From contig CAYVVW010000088.1 in assembly GCA_964455335.1 (NCBI GenBank), positions 1 to 8,722 on the forward strand: a stretch of DNA of 8,722 nucleotides. Direction: 5' to 3'. The stretch's first letter is position 1, and every line of letters starts with the position of its first letter. The stretch is from Marvinbryantia sp964455335. Lineage in GTDB: Bacteria > Bacillota > Clostridia > Lachnospirales > Lachnospiraceae. A program made the position numbers and the translations under genes. Below the pieces are notes generated by a model. That model was not told where the DNA came from and searched no databases. It worked only from the letters and a program-made list of their open reading frames with translations. Of this stretch, positions 1 to 6,035 are shown one piece after another.

Positions 1-272
1 AGTAAGTCCACTTCTTCATTTCCGGATAATACGTAGAACGTCACCGTATAGCCGACAATGTCCTGAAATTGTTCCGATTTTACCGATAGGTTACCGCCGT
101 CCAAAATATCCCGCTCGCCCAAAACAATCACACCATTTGCGATCGAAAAATGCGCGTCTTCACCATGGAAGGAATAGACGGTAGCGGATGTTTCCTGGGA
201 TTTTCCGCATCCCGCAAGCGTTCCACAGATGAGAATGAAGGAACATAATTCCATTTTCATTCCCTTATTCAT
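1..272 (-). CDS. Small lipoprotein of unknown function (partial, C-terminus beyond left edge)
   Basis: Ninety codons are visible on the minus strand with no stop, so the gene continues past the left edge. The start is ATG at 272, chosen because GGAGGTG lies 5 nt upstream; in-frame ATGs at codons 5 and 7 lack such a site. The N-terminus reads MNKGMKMELCSFILICGTLAGCGKSQ when its two halves are joined at residue 13: a short basic segment, a hydrophobic stretch, then a lipobox LAGC. Cys22 is the predicted lipidated residue, so the mature protein should be anchored on the outer face of the membrane. The exported part is polar and beta-prone (VYSFHGEDAHFSIANG, then VGYTVTFYVLSGNEEVDL), and I do not recognise the family. 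A good promoter lies about 100 bp upstream, so it is probably transcribed independently of the yhaN-like gene 460 bp away. The lipoprotein call is firm; the function is unknown. Confidence 0.8.
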   Translation of the reverse strand, partial: MNKGMKMELCSFILICGTLAGCGKSQETSATVYSFHGEDAHFSIANGVIVLGERDILDGGNLSVKSEQFQDIVGYTVTFYVLSGNEEVDL

Positions 273-372
273 ACAAACACCTCCGAAAATTCCGATTGAC
301 CGTTTTGCACCTCTGCCTGTGCAATGTGCCCTGGCGATTCATTGCGTGTCATGCATGGATGGCTATGCGACT

Positions 373-401
373 ATTGTACACCGCTCCGTTTTTCATGTCA
401 A
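373..401 (-). promoter_or_regulatory. Sigma-A-type promoter for the lipoprotein gene, -35 box inside the repeat element
   Basis: On the minus strand TTGACA (401-396), a 17-bp spacer and TACAAT (378-373) make a near-consensus vegetative promoter. Transcription would start near 366, leaving a leader of about 94 nt before the ATG at 272. The -35 hexamer lies within the outer inverted repeat of the repeat-built element at 395-546, whereas the -10 box lies in flanking DNA. If the element is mobile, this is a hybrid promoter made by insertion. Confidence 0.7.
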
Positions 402-546
402 GCGCAACCGGTGATAATATATTTGCAAACCGGTGATACTATATTTGCAAATCGGTGATAATATATTTTCAGGTGATATATATTTGCAGGTTTGCAAAAT
501 AAATGTTCACAGGTTTGCAAAATAAACGTTCGCGTCCACTTGACAT
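395..546. repeat. Repeat-built element with 8-bp terminal inverted repeats (MITE-like or fused IS ends)
   Basis: The block begins ATGTCAAG (395-402) and ends with its exact reverse complement CTTGACAT (539-546). Between them are two kinds of tandem unit. The first kind starts GGTGATAATATATTTGC; copies begin at 410, 432, 454 and 472, the first two being 22 bp long and the next two shortened to 18 and 17 bp. The second kind starts GGTTTGCAAAATAAA and occurs as two 23-bp copies at 489-511 and 512-534. The motif TTTGCAAACC at the end of the first-kind unit is the reverse complement of GGTTTGCAAA in the second, so the two halves are inverted relative to each other. That pattern resembles arrays of transposase-binding sites at IS ends, of the kind known in the IS21 family, with the interior lost. 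TTTC flanks both sides (391-394, 546-549), a possible 4-bp target duplication. No coding capacity is visible. The structure is certain; the mobile-element origin is inferred. Confidence 0.75.
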
Positions 547-734
547 TTCCCCCAAAATTAAGCAAAATAGGAATATCACAAGCGAGTTTGCTGCGGAATC
601 ATGCTGCTTGCGCAGCGCAAATTCGGCGCAGCAAACGACGAAAGCGAAAATCGTTTTGTCGTTTGCTATAACAGAGCAAAATAATCTTTCTGCAGCAAGT
701 CAAAGTCGAAATGACCTCTCCGAGTTGGGGAAAC
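547..734. other. Gene-free interval between repeat element and yhaN-like gene
   Basis: Apart from the hairpins at 586-666, no supported gene lies here. Open frames exist on both strands but lack ribosome-binding sites and run through the hairpins or repeats. A second outward TTGACA (540-545, plus strand) has only a weak CAAAAT -10 candidate at 563-568. If active it would transcribe antisense into the yhaN-like gene. Confidence 0.5.
586..666. repeat. Two overlapping, mutually exclusive hairpins downstream of the yhaN-like gene
   Basis: The first hairpin pairs GTTTGCTGCG (586-595) with CGCAGCAAAC (627-636), extended by GAAT/ATTC and capped by GCTGC/GCAGC (603-607 with 612-616). The second pairs GCAAACGAC (631-639) with GTCGTTTGC (658-666), with further inner pairing. 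Bases 631-636 are used by both, so only one can form at a time. Neither is followed by a run of T on either strand, so this is not a standard intrinsic terminator. It lies 69 bp or more past the stop codon of the yhaN-like gene and could be an mRNA 3'-end stabiliser, a REP-like element or an RNA switch. Confidence 0.6.
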
Positions 735-3101
735 TCATGTCCGCGACGCACTGCACGTAAAGTAAATCACCTGGCGGTTTTTGGCAAGTTGTTCGAGGAA
801 CTGTTTCCCCGCGCCTACCTTTCGGTCGTCCAGGTCTGAGAATGGATCGTCCAGCAAAAGCGGCGGTTGTTCGTCCGGATACATGGCATCCACAAATGCG
901 ACGCGCAGGCAAATCCCGATGAGATCCCGATAGCCGCGGCTCAGGGTATTCGCCTGGCGCTGTCTGCCATAGGCATCTACCGTGATGGCCGCATTGGCGT
1001 CGATGTGAAATCCTTTCGGCTCTTCTCCCGCAATCATCTGATAATATCGGCAAAACGACTGAAAAATCGGAGCGGCATATTGAGCTGTGAGCGCCTCTTT
1101 TGCCATTTCCAATTTTTCCTTTGCCAAGGAAACATACCGATACTTTTTCTGCTCTTCTGCCTGGATTTCTTTGAGCGATTGCAGCCTCGCGGACTGCGCT
1201 TCCCACTCGTCCGCCTGCATCTGCAACTCCTCCAAGGTCTTTTGGCATTGCGCGATGCGGTCGCGCGCCTGCTCCGCTTCCTCACTGAGTTCCTGAACCT
1301 TTTTGTTCCATTCCGCCAAAGTTGCAAAATTCTGTCCAACGCTCTTTTGCAGTTTTTCATATTCTTCTTTTTCCTGCAAGAAACTGGATTTTCGTTCTTG
1401 GTATTCCCGATATTTTTCGGATTTTTCTTTCAAAAGATAGAGGGCTGGCAAAAAGTTTTCCCCTTCTGCTTCCATCCCATATCTGTGTAAAAACGAAAAA
1501 AGATCCGCACGCATTTGGAGCAATTTATCTAGCATGATTGCGTCTTTTGCGCTTCGCTCTTTTTTCTTTAATGCATCGTATTCCATGGATTCGGAGAGAA
1601 TCTCCTGCAAGGTGGACGGCACGGCATTTTCCGAAAATGTCATTCCATAGGAAGCGAGGTAATCCGCCACTTCCCGATCCATCTGAGCGAGAATCGCCTC
1701 ATCCCTTACGACAGACTGACGCAAATTCTCATATGCAAGCGCATCGCGATGCCGGCCTTCCCGCCCTTTTCCCATGCGCGCACCGTCAGCCCCGCTTTCC
1801 CTTGCTCTGCCCGCTCGCGTGTCGCTCGCTTGGTTTTCTCTTTTCCTTCCACTTCGTGAAATGCCCGCGATACCTGCAACCGACAATATCACACCAATGC
1901 TCGCCACGATCGCGCCAACCGGAACTGATGCAAATCCGCAAAGCGCAAGGCCTGCAAGCGACAGCAAAATGCCCGCCAAAAGAATCAATGGGGAGTTTTC
2001 CGCACGTTTTTTCTCACGTTGTGCGGCAGCCTCATCGCAGGCGGCAAGTCTCTCGCGCTCTTGCTCAAGCGCGGCTTTTGCTATATTGCGCTGATTCCAC
2101 TTTTCGCCCATTTCCAAAACTGTTTGCGCGCCTTTTGCAAAATATGGCTCTAATTCCCGCAAGCGCGCCTGTTCCATTTGTGTCATTTGCGCGGAGCGAT
2201 ACGTCTCCCTGGCACGCAAAAACGCACTCGCCTCGCGCACCATGTTTTCCCAAATATCATCTGATGGAATGCCGTTCGCAAACTGCCTTCTCAGTGCATC
2301 ATACGTTTCTTCCTGGGTCTGCGTCATGCGAAAAAGCTCCATTCTCTCCCGCGCTTTTTCCAGCTCTGCGCATAATTGCAAGTTTTTCCTTGCCTCATGT
2401 ATCTGCGCTTTGCACGCAAGATGAGACTCCTCTGCCTCGCATAATTGCGCTTGCCATTCACGCAACTGCGCCGTTATTTGCTCGCCATTTTTTACCATAC
2501 GCGCACAGGCCGCAATTTCTTCTTTTCTCTTTGCGAGCGTGCCCGTGGCGCGGTTGGGATTCCATTTGTTGAGCAATTCCGTAAGCCTCGCGGACGCGGC
2601 ATCAAATCCTCCCCCATCGCCCTCCAGGAAATTCCCGATTTTTGCGTGGATGTCGTCCGTGGGCGCCGTCTCACATTCGTTTTGGCCGAGAAACGCCGTG
2701 CGCAAAAATGACGCGCGATCCACCTGAAACAGCTCCTCGCCGATATGCCTGGAATAATCCGAGGAGGGCAAGTTGGTCACAGCGTCACGCAGCTCAAATT
2801 CGTCATTTGCTTCCTTGTCCTTGAAAATGCGGGCAATCTGATAGGTCCTCCCATGTGCCTCAAAAACCAGTTGCCCGCCAAATGTGCCGCCCTGCCACGG
2901 CTGGTAACGCTTGCGTTCATTTTCTTCCACACTGCGCTTGCGGTCGCCCTTAAGCCCATAAAACATGGCGCGCACAAAGGCCGCAAACGTGCTTTTCCCC
3001 CATCCGTTTTCCTTGCAAATGCAGCACAATCCACCGGAAAAATGCATCGTCAAATCGCTTAATTTCCCAAAATTCTCGATGTGGCACATGAGGATTTTCA
3101 A
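735..3101 (-). CDS. yhaN: YhaN/SbcC-like coiled-coil ATPase (DNA repair/end processing)
   Basis: A 788-residue Rad50/SbcC-type ATPase of the YhaN group, presumed to act with the upstream metallophosphoesterase on DNA ends. The P-loop is KENGWGKST (30-38), the variant typical of this clostridial subgroup; the Q-loop Gln is about Q140 (FLGQNE). Coiled-coil segments lie at roughly 185-365 and 455-660. They are split by two predicted membrane helices (about 371-390 and 394-414), followed by a basic linker rich in Arg, Gly and Ala (415-452). The ABC signature is LSRGYRDL (720-727) and Walker B is LLLDDPFSDLDD (748-759). The tail ends IYFTCSASRT, where relatives usually have a His after the Cys. 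B. subtilis YhaN is longer (about 960), so this is a shortened coiled coil. The start is TTG at 3101, with AGGAGGTG 8 nt upstream; it overlaps the preceding stop as TTGA. The ATG at codon 5 is spaced too far from that site. The gene pair is well supported; the biochemical role is inferred from family. Confidence 0.88.
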   Translation of the reverse strand: MKILMCHIENFGKLSDLTMHFSGGLCCICKENGWGKSTFAAFVRAMFYGLKGDRKRSVEENERKRYQPWQGGTFGGQLVFEAHGRTYQIARIFKDKEANDEFELRDAVTNLPSSDYSRHIGEELFQVDRASFLRTAFLGQNECETAPTDDIHAKIGNFLEGDGGGFDAASARLTELLNKWNPNRATGTLAKRKEEIAACARMVKNGEQITAQLREWQAQLCEAEESHLACKAQIHEARKNLQLCAELEKARERMELFRMTQTQEETYDALRRQFANGIPSDDIWENMVREASAFLRARETYRSAQMTQMEQARLRELEPYFAKGAQTVLEMGEKWNQRNIAKAALEQERERLAACDEAAAQREKKRAENSPLILLAGILLSLAGLALCGFASVPVGAIVASIGVILSVAGIAGISRSGRKRENQASDTRAGRARESGADGARMGKGREGRHRDALAYENLRQSVVRDEAILAQMDREVADYLASYGMTFSENAVPSTLQEILSESMEYDALKKKERSAKDAIMLDKLLQMRADLFSFLHRYGMEAEGENFLPALYLLKEKSEKYREYQERKSSFLQEKEEYEKLQKSVGQNFATLAEWNKKVQELSEEAEQARDRIAQCQKTLEELQMQADEWEAQSARLQSLKEIQAEEQKKYRYVSLAKEKLEMAKEALTAQYAAPIFQSFCRYYQMIAGEEPKGFHIDANAAITVDAYGRQRQANTLSRGYRDLIGICLRVAFVDAMYPDEQPPLLLDDPFSDLDDRKVGAGKQFLEQLAKNRQVIYFTCSASRT

Positions 3102-4204
3102 GAGTCCAGCACCTCCTCGCCCGCAATCGCGCGCAAGCCATAGTGGAGAATGGCAGCTCTGTCCTCCTCGGAAAGTGCGCCATCCGCCAACACTTGCCTG
3201 ACATATTCCCCTTTTAAGGATGTGTCCAGGCGATATTGCTCGGGGTCTATTTTTCGAGTTGTCTCATCCTGCACTTTTGCAAAATAAAAGTGTTGCGCAA
3301 AACACGACTGCAAGTAAGAAAGGTCCTTTTCACACTCTACGTCCAATGCGCCTTTTAGGACAATTTTGATCAATGCGCTCGGCGCGCAATGCTCTTTTTG
3401 GATGGCCGCCTCTACCCTTTGCACCATTTCCGCGGTGGACTGGCATCCCGACACAGCAACCTCAACCGCGTAGAGCGTGCGGTAGGCAAATGGAACAAAT
3501 GTGTGCGTATAGGTTCCCGCCCGCTCATCGACATCGAGAAGGACAAAGCCGTGTTCTCCACATTCGTCAAACCCGCGCCCCTCAAGACATCCCGGGTAAC
3601 AGTAGGTGCCCCGCGCGTCCAGCCGCTCCTTTTTGTAGGCGTGAATATGGCCGAGCGCCAGATAGTCAATCCCTCGGTTGCGCAGCTCTTTTAGGGGAAT
3701 TGCGGCCGCCTGATCATTTGCCATTCCGGCCGTTTCCTGCCCATGCAGCATCACAATGTTAAACTTTTGCGGGTCTAAAAGGAGTGATCCGCGCGCACCT
3801 GCCTCTTGCCCTTCTCGCAGTTCCATGCCCGTTATGGCAATCCCGCCATCCGCTTCCGCATAACTTGTCCAGTGATCAGAAAACAGGCACAAATTGGGCG
3901 GCAGCTCCTCCAGGCCAAAGAGAAAATTGTCCGCATCGTGATTTCCCCGCAAATAGTAAAAACGCATTTGGGGATTTTGGCAAATTTGACGCATGACGGC
4001 ATTGCGCACGGTTGCGGAAATATGGTTTTTGTCAAACATATCCCCCGCAATCAATACCGCGCCCACCCCATTTTCGCGCGCATATCCGACCATGCGCTCA
4101 AACGTGTGTAGAATTTCGCCCCTGCGCTCCTTTGCGCGCGCTTGCCCCAGGTGCGTGTCCATCTTTGCATCCAAATGCAAGTCTGCACAATGCAGAAATT
4201 TCAT
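3098..4204 (-). CDS. yhaO: YhaO/SbcD-like metallophosphoesterase (exonuclease subunit)
   Basis: A 368-residue calcineurin-like phosphoesterase of the SbcD/Mre11/YhaO type. All metal-binding motifs are present: D8-x-H10 (HCADLHLDA), GDMFD at 54-58, RGNHD at 86-90, LHGQE with H154, and GHIH at 185-188. PGCLEGRGFDE (204-214), conserved in YhaO-type proteins, follows. The family cuts DNA in a metal-dependent way, usually controlled by an SbcC/Rad50-like ATPase, here the gene directly downstream. The start is ATG at 4204, preceded by AGGGGGG 6 nt upstream; an in-frame ATG 21 bp earlier (4225) lacks a good site and would add a non-family leader. The stop overlaps the TTG start of the yhaN-like gene (TTGA), implying translational coupling and matched subunit levels. 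The catalytic fold is certain. Its substrate (double-strand ends, hairpins or other structures) cannot be read from sequence. Confidence 0.92.
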   Translation of the reverse strand: MKFLHCADLHLDAKMDTHLGQARAKERRGEILHTFERMVGYARENGVGAVLIAGDMFDKNHISATVRNAVMRQICQNPQMRFYYLRGNHDADNFLFGLEELPPNLCLFSDHWTSYAEADGGIAITGMELREGQEAGARGSLLLDPQKFNIVMLHGQETAGMANDQAAAIPLKELRNRGIDYLALGHIHAYKKERLDARGTYCYPGCLEGRGFDECGEHGFVLLDVDERAGTYTHTFVPFAYRTLYAVEVAVSGCQSTAEMVQRVEAAIQKEHCAPSALIKIVLKGALDVECEKDLSYLQSCFAQHFYFAKVQDETTRKIDPEQYRLDTSLKGEYVRQVLADGALSEEDRAAILHYGLRAIAGEEVLDS

Positions 4205-4317
4205 CCCGATCCCCCCTGTTGCCATCCCCTACTTGTAAAATGCACGTCCAGGTTTTCGGACAGTCTGCCCCTGCTCCTGCCTGCATCCATCCTGCTTTTC
4301 CGAAAATCTCGCACACT

Positions 4318-4401
4318 TTTACCTCTGACATGATTTATCATAAATCCCATGCGGCATATTCTTCCCCTGGCATGATTTATCATAGATTTCGCGCAGCATA
4401 T
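4318..4401 (-). repeat. 42-bp tandem duplication spanning the 3' end of the DUF4143 ATPase gene
   Basis: Two adjacent 42-bp copies (minus strand 4401-4360 and 4359-4318) match at 32 of 42 positions by hand alignment. The first copy contains the last codons and stop of the ATPase gene (Y-A-A-R-N-L-stop). The second repeats this as Y-A-A-W-D-L-stop in the same frame. Both carry the interrupted palindrome ATGATAAATCAT (4372-4383 and 4330-4341), spaced exactly 42 bp apart, about four helical turns. It therefore reads both as a duplicated gene end and as a possible paired protein-binding site upstream of the metallophosphoesterase gene. Confidence 0.7.
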
Positions 4402-5681
4402 AGCGGAATATTTGTAATCGTTTCCTGCTCTTTGTAACCGCGCATGGAAAGCCGCACGGCATATTTTGGCGCGTATTTTCCGCAATATGCTTTTAGGCTT
4501 TTCGCTTGCGTTCCCGACTCTGCCTTGACCTCGATGGGAACGACATCCCTGCCTTTTTGTACCAGAAAATCCATCTCAAAATTTTGTGTGTCTGTGGAAA
4601 AATAATAAGGCGTATAGTCAGTGTCCGAGACAAGCTCCTGCAGGACATACTGCTCCGTGAGGGCGCCATTGAACTCGACAAATATCTCATTTCCCTCCAG
4701 GATCGTCTGCGCATCCAACTCGCTCAATGCCCCAAGAAGCCCAACATCCAAAAGAAATAATTTGAATGAGGAGAACTCGATATAGGCTTTCAATGGCACC
4801 GCCGGTTTGCCCACCTTGTACACTTTCTTGATTAACCCGCAGTCCAGCAACCACTCGATCGCAACTTCAAAATCTTTCATCCTGGCGCCCTTTTTGAGCT
4901 GCCCGAAAAAAAACTTCTTGTTTTCTTTTGCAAGCTGCATCGGGATCGCATTCCACACCATGCGAACCCTGGCCAGGCTTGCGCCTTCCACGTGTTTGCC
5001 AAAATCGTCCTCATATTGTGTGAGCAACCCATTTTGCAGACGTCTCACTTCCTGATAATCCTTATGTTGCGCAAAATAAGCAACAACCTCTGGCATTCCA
5101 CCGACAAAATAGTAATTTTTTAGCCAGAAAATATATCTGGAACTAAAATTTTCCATGATGTCATATGATTTTTTCTTTAGCGCTTCGACAAGTTTTTGCT
5201 CTCCCATTGCCTCTAGAAACTCGCAGTAATTTAAGGGGTGCAGCTCCAACAGATCCACTTTCCCAACTGGAAAAGACACCCCGCCATGAATGGCCACGCC
5301 GAGCAGCGAACCGGCTGCAATCACTGCATATTCAGGGGCATTTTCACAGAAATACTTTAAGGACTCCAAGGCACGGGGTGCCTCCTGAATCTCGTCAAGG
5401 ATGAGGAGCGTATCGCCCGGAGTGATCTCCGTTTGTGTCTCGATATTGAGATTCATCAAAATCCTCGGAATGTCAAAATCGTCATCAAAAACCCGTTTCA
5501 TCTTCGGATTCTCGCCAAACGTCACATATGCCACTTTCGCAAAACAGGCGTGCCCAAATGCTTTCATCAGCCAGGTCTTGCCANNNNNNNNNNCAACCTG
5601 GCGTGCTCCTTTCAAAACCAACGGCTTGCGGTTTGGCCGCTCTTTCCACGCAAGCAGCTGCTCCATCGCATACCGTACCAT
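4380..5681 (-). CDS. AAA ATPase with C-terminal DUF4143 domain (interrupted by an assembly gap)
   Basis: A member of the widespread AAA_14/DUF4143 ATP-binding protein family, function not established. The N-terminal ATPase has the P-loop GARQV-[gap]-GKTW, Walker B LLILDEIQ (about 88-95, counted without the gap) and AAGSLLGVA (118-126), a likely sensor region. VDLLELHPLNYCEFLEAMGE follows. The C-terminal part carries MDFLV...PIEVKAE (D367, E380, K382), a PD-(D/E)xK-like pattern seen across DUF4143 proteins. Ten Ns at 5584-5593 fall inside the P-loop. Removing them and a 2-bp overlap (TG) restores GARQVGKTW in frame and gives 429 residues, a normal length. The start is ATG at 5681 (MVRYAMEQLLAW), with GGAGGTG 6 nt upstream; the earlier ATG at 5696 has no good site. 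It is first in an apparent minus-strand run with the yhaO/yhaN-like pair, 175 bp downstream. Confidence 0.88.
   Translation of the reverse strand: MVRYAMEQLLAWKERPNRKPLVLKGARQVXXXXGKTWLMKAFGHACFAKVAYVTFGENPKMKRVFDDDFDIPRILMNLNIETQTEITPGDTLLILDEIQEAPRALESLKYFCENAPEYAVIAAGSLLGVAIHGGVSFPVGKVDLLELHPLNYCEFLEAMGEQKLVEALKKKSYDIMENFSSRYIFWLKNYYFVGGMPEVVAYFAQHKDYQEVRRLQNGLLTQYEDDFGKHVEGASLARVRMVWNAIPMQLAKENKKFFFGQLKKGARMKDFEVAIEWLLDCGLIKKVYKVGKPAVPLKAYIEFSSFKLFLLDVGLLGALSELDAQTILEGNEIFVEFNGALTEQYVLQELVSDTDYTPYYFSTDTQNFEMDFLVQKGRDVVPIEVKAESGTQAKSLKAYCGKYAPKYAVRLSMRGYKEQETITNIPLYAARNL
5584..5593. other. Ten-N scaffold gap inside the Walker A motif
   Basis: Ten Ns interrupt the ATPase gene between the codons for GARQV and GKTW. 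Family P-loops read GARQVGKTW with nothing between. On the minus strand the left flank ends CAGGTTG and the right begins TGGCAAG, so they can be merged by overlapping TG. The gap is then an artificial spacer: 10 Ns plus 2 duplicated bases equal four spurious codons. Confidence 0.85.
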
Positions 5682-5707
5682 CGCCACCACCTCCATCCTG
5701 AGGGTAC

Positions 5708-5725
5708 GTCGGGGACGTCGGGGAC
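5708..5725 (-). repeat. Tandem 9-bp repeat in the leader of the DUF4143 operon
   Basis: GTCGGGGAC occurs twice head to tail (5708-5716 and 5717-5725), reading GTCCCCGAC twice on the transcribed minus strand. It lies in the leader about 27-44 nt before the ATPase start codon. It could be a protein-binding site or a leftover of repeat expansion; no riboswitch or terminator fold is evident. Confidence 0.5.
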
Positions 5726-5795
5726 ACTACTTTTAGACCACGAGTTTACATGAGGACGTGCCGCCAACGCACAACGCCCCTTTTTCCCCCACATC

Positions 5796-5824
5796 ATTAT
5801 ATCTCTTTCGCATCGCATTTGCAA
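5796..5824 (-). promoter_or_regulatory. Sigma-A-type promoter for the DUF4143-yhaO-yhaN run
   Basis: On the minus strand TTGCAA (5824-5819), a 17-bp spacer and a perfect TATAAT (5801-5796) form a good promoter. Transcription would begin near 5789, giving a leader of about 108 nt before the ATPase ATG at 5681. The three 33-bp-period repeats lie immediately upstream of the -35 box. Confidence 0.7.
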
Positions 5825-5827
5825 CAT

Positions 5828-5911
5828 TTTTTCATAGAACTTTTCATCCCATAGATACACTTTTTCATAGGACTTTTCGCTCTATAACACCATTTTTCCA
5901 TAGGACTTTTC
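5828..5911. repeat. Three direct repeats on a ~33-bp period between divergent promoters
   Basis: TTTTTCATAGRACTTTTC recurs at 5828-5845, 5861-5878 and 5893-5911 (the last with one extra C). The spacing is 33 and then 32 bp, about three helical turns, so all copies lie on one DNA face. They sit between the minus-strand promoter at 5796-5824 and the plus-strand promoter at 5960-5988. That placement suits a regulator-binding array for the divergent genes. The 33-bp period also equals 11 codons, and on the minus strand the frame repeats EKSYGKM, EKSYEKV, EKFYEKM, broken by one TAG. A decayed coding repeat is therefore an alternative. Confidence 0.65.
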
Positions 5912-5959
5912 TATCTGTAATGGGTGCCTGCTGATTCCTCTCAAAGTGCTTGATTTCTG

Positions 5960-5988
5960 CTGACTTTTACGTCGCTTTGTAGTATAAT
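5960..5988 (+). promoter_or_regulatory. Promoter for the restriction-modification gene
   Basis: CTGACT (5960-5965), a 17-bp spacer and a perfect TATAAT (5983-5988) form a plausible vegetative promoter with a weaker -35 box. Transcription would start near 5995, giving a leader of about 40 nt before the ATG at 6036. Confidence 0.65.
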
Positions 5989-6035
5989 GCTTGCAAGGGT
6001 TTTGATTCAATCATTTTACAGGAGAATGGGATCGC

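Noticed and set aside
395..546. CRISPR array
   Set aside because: The repeats are tandem or near-tandem with no unique spacers of constant length, and no cas gene is present.
586..666. Intrinsic terminator for the yhaN-like gene
   Set aside because: The stems are strong but no T-run follows on either strand.
1538..2572. A 344-codon open frame on the plus strand
   Set aside because: It lies fully antisense to the well-supported yhaN-like gene, has no ribosome-binding site and encodes a Pro/Arg/His/Ser-rich peptide typical of reversed coding sequence.
4098..4331. A 77-codon minus-strand frame between the DUF4143 and metallophosphoesterase genes
   Set aside because: It lacks a ribosome-binding site and runs about 107 bp out of frame into the metallophosphoesterase gene.
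5746..5751. Start-stop mini-ORF (ATG TAA) in the ATPase leader as a regulatory uORF
   Set aside because: There is no convincing ribosome-binding site before it, and a six-base match is expected by chance.
5612..5860. An 82-codon minus-strand frame beginning MYLWDEKFYEKM
   Set aside because: Its start lies upstream of the promoter at 5796-5824, it runs into the ATPase gene out of frame, and its repeats are better explained by the DNA-level 33-bp repeats. It remains only as a possible decayed coding relic.
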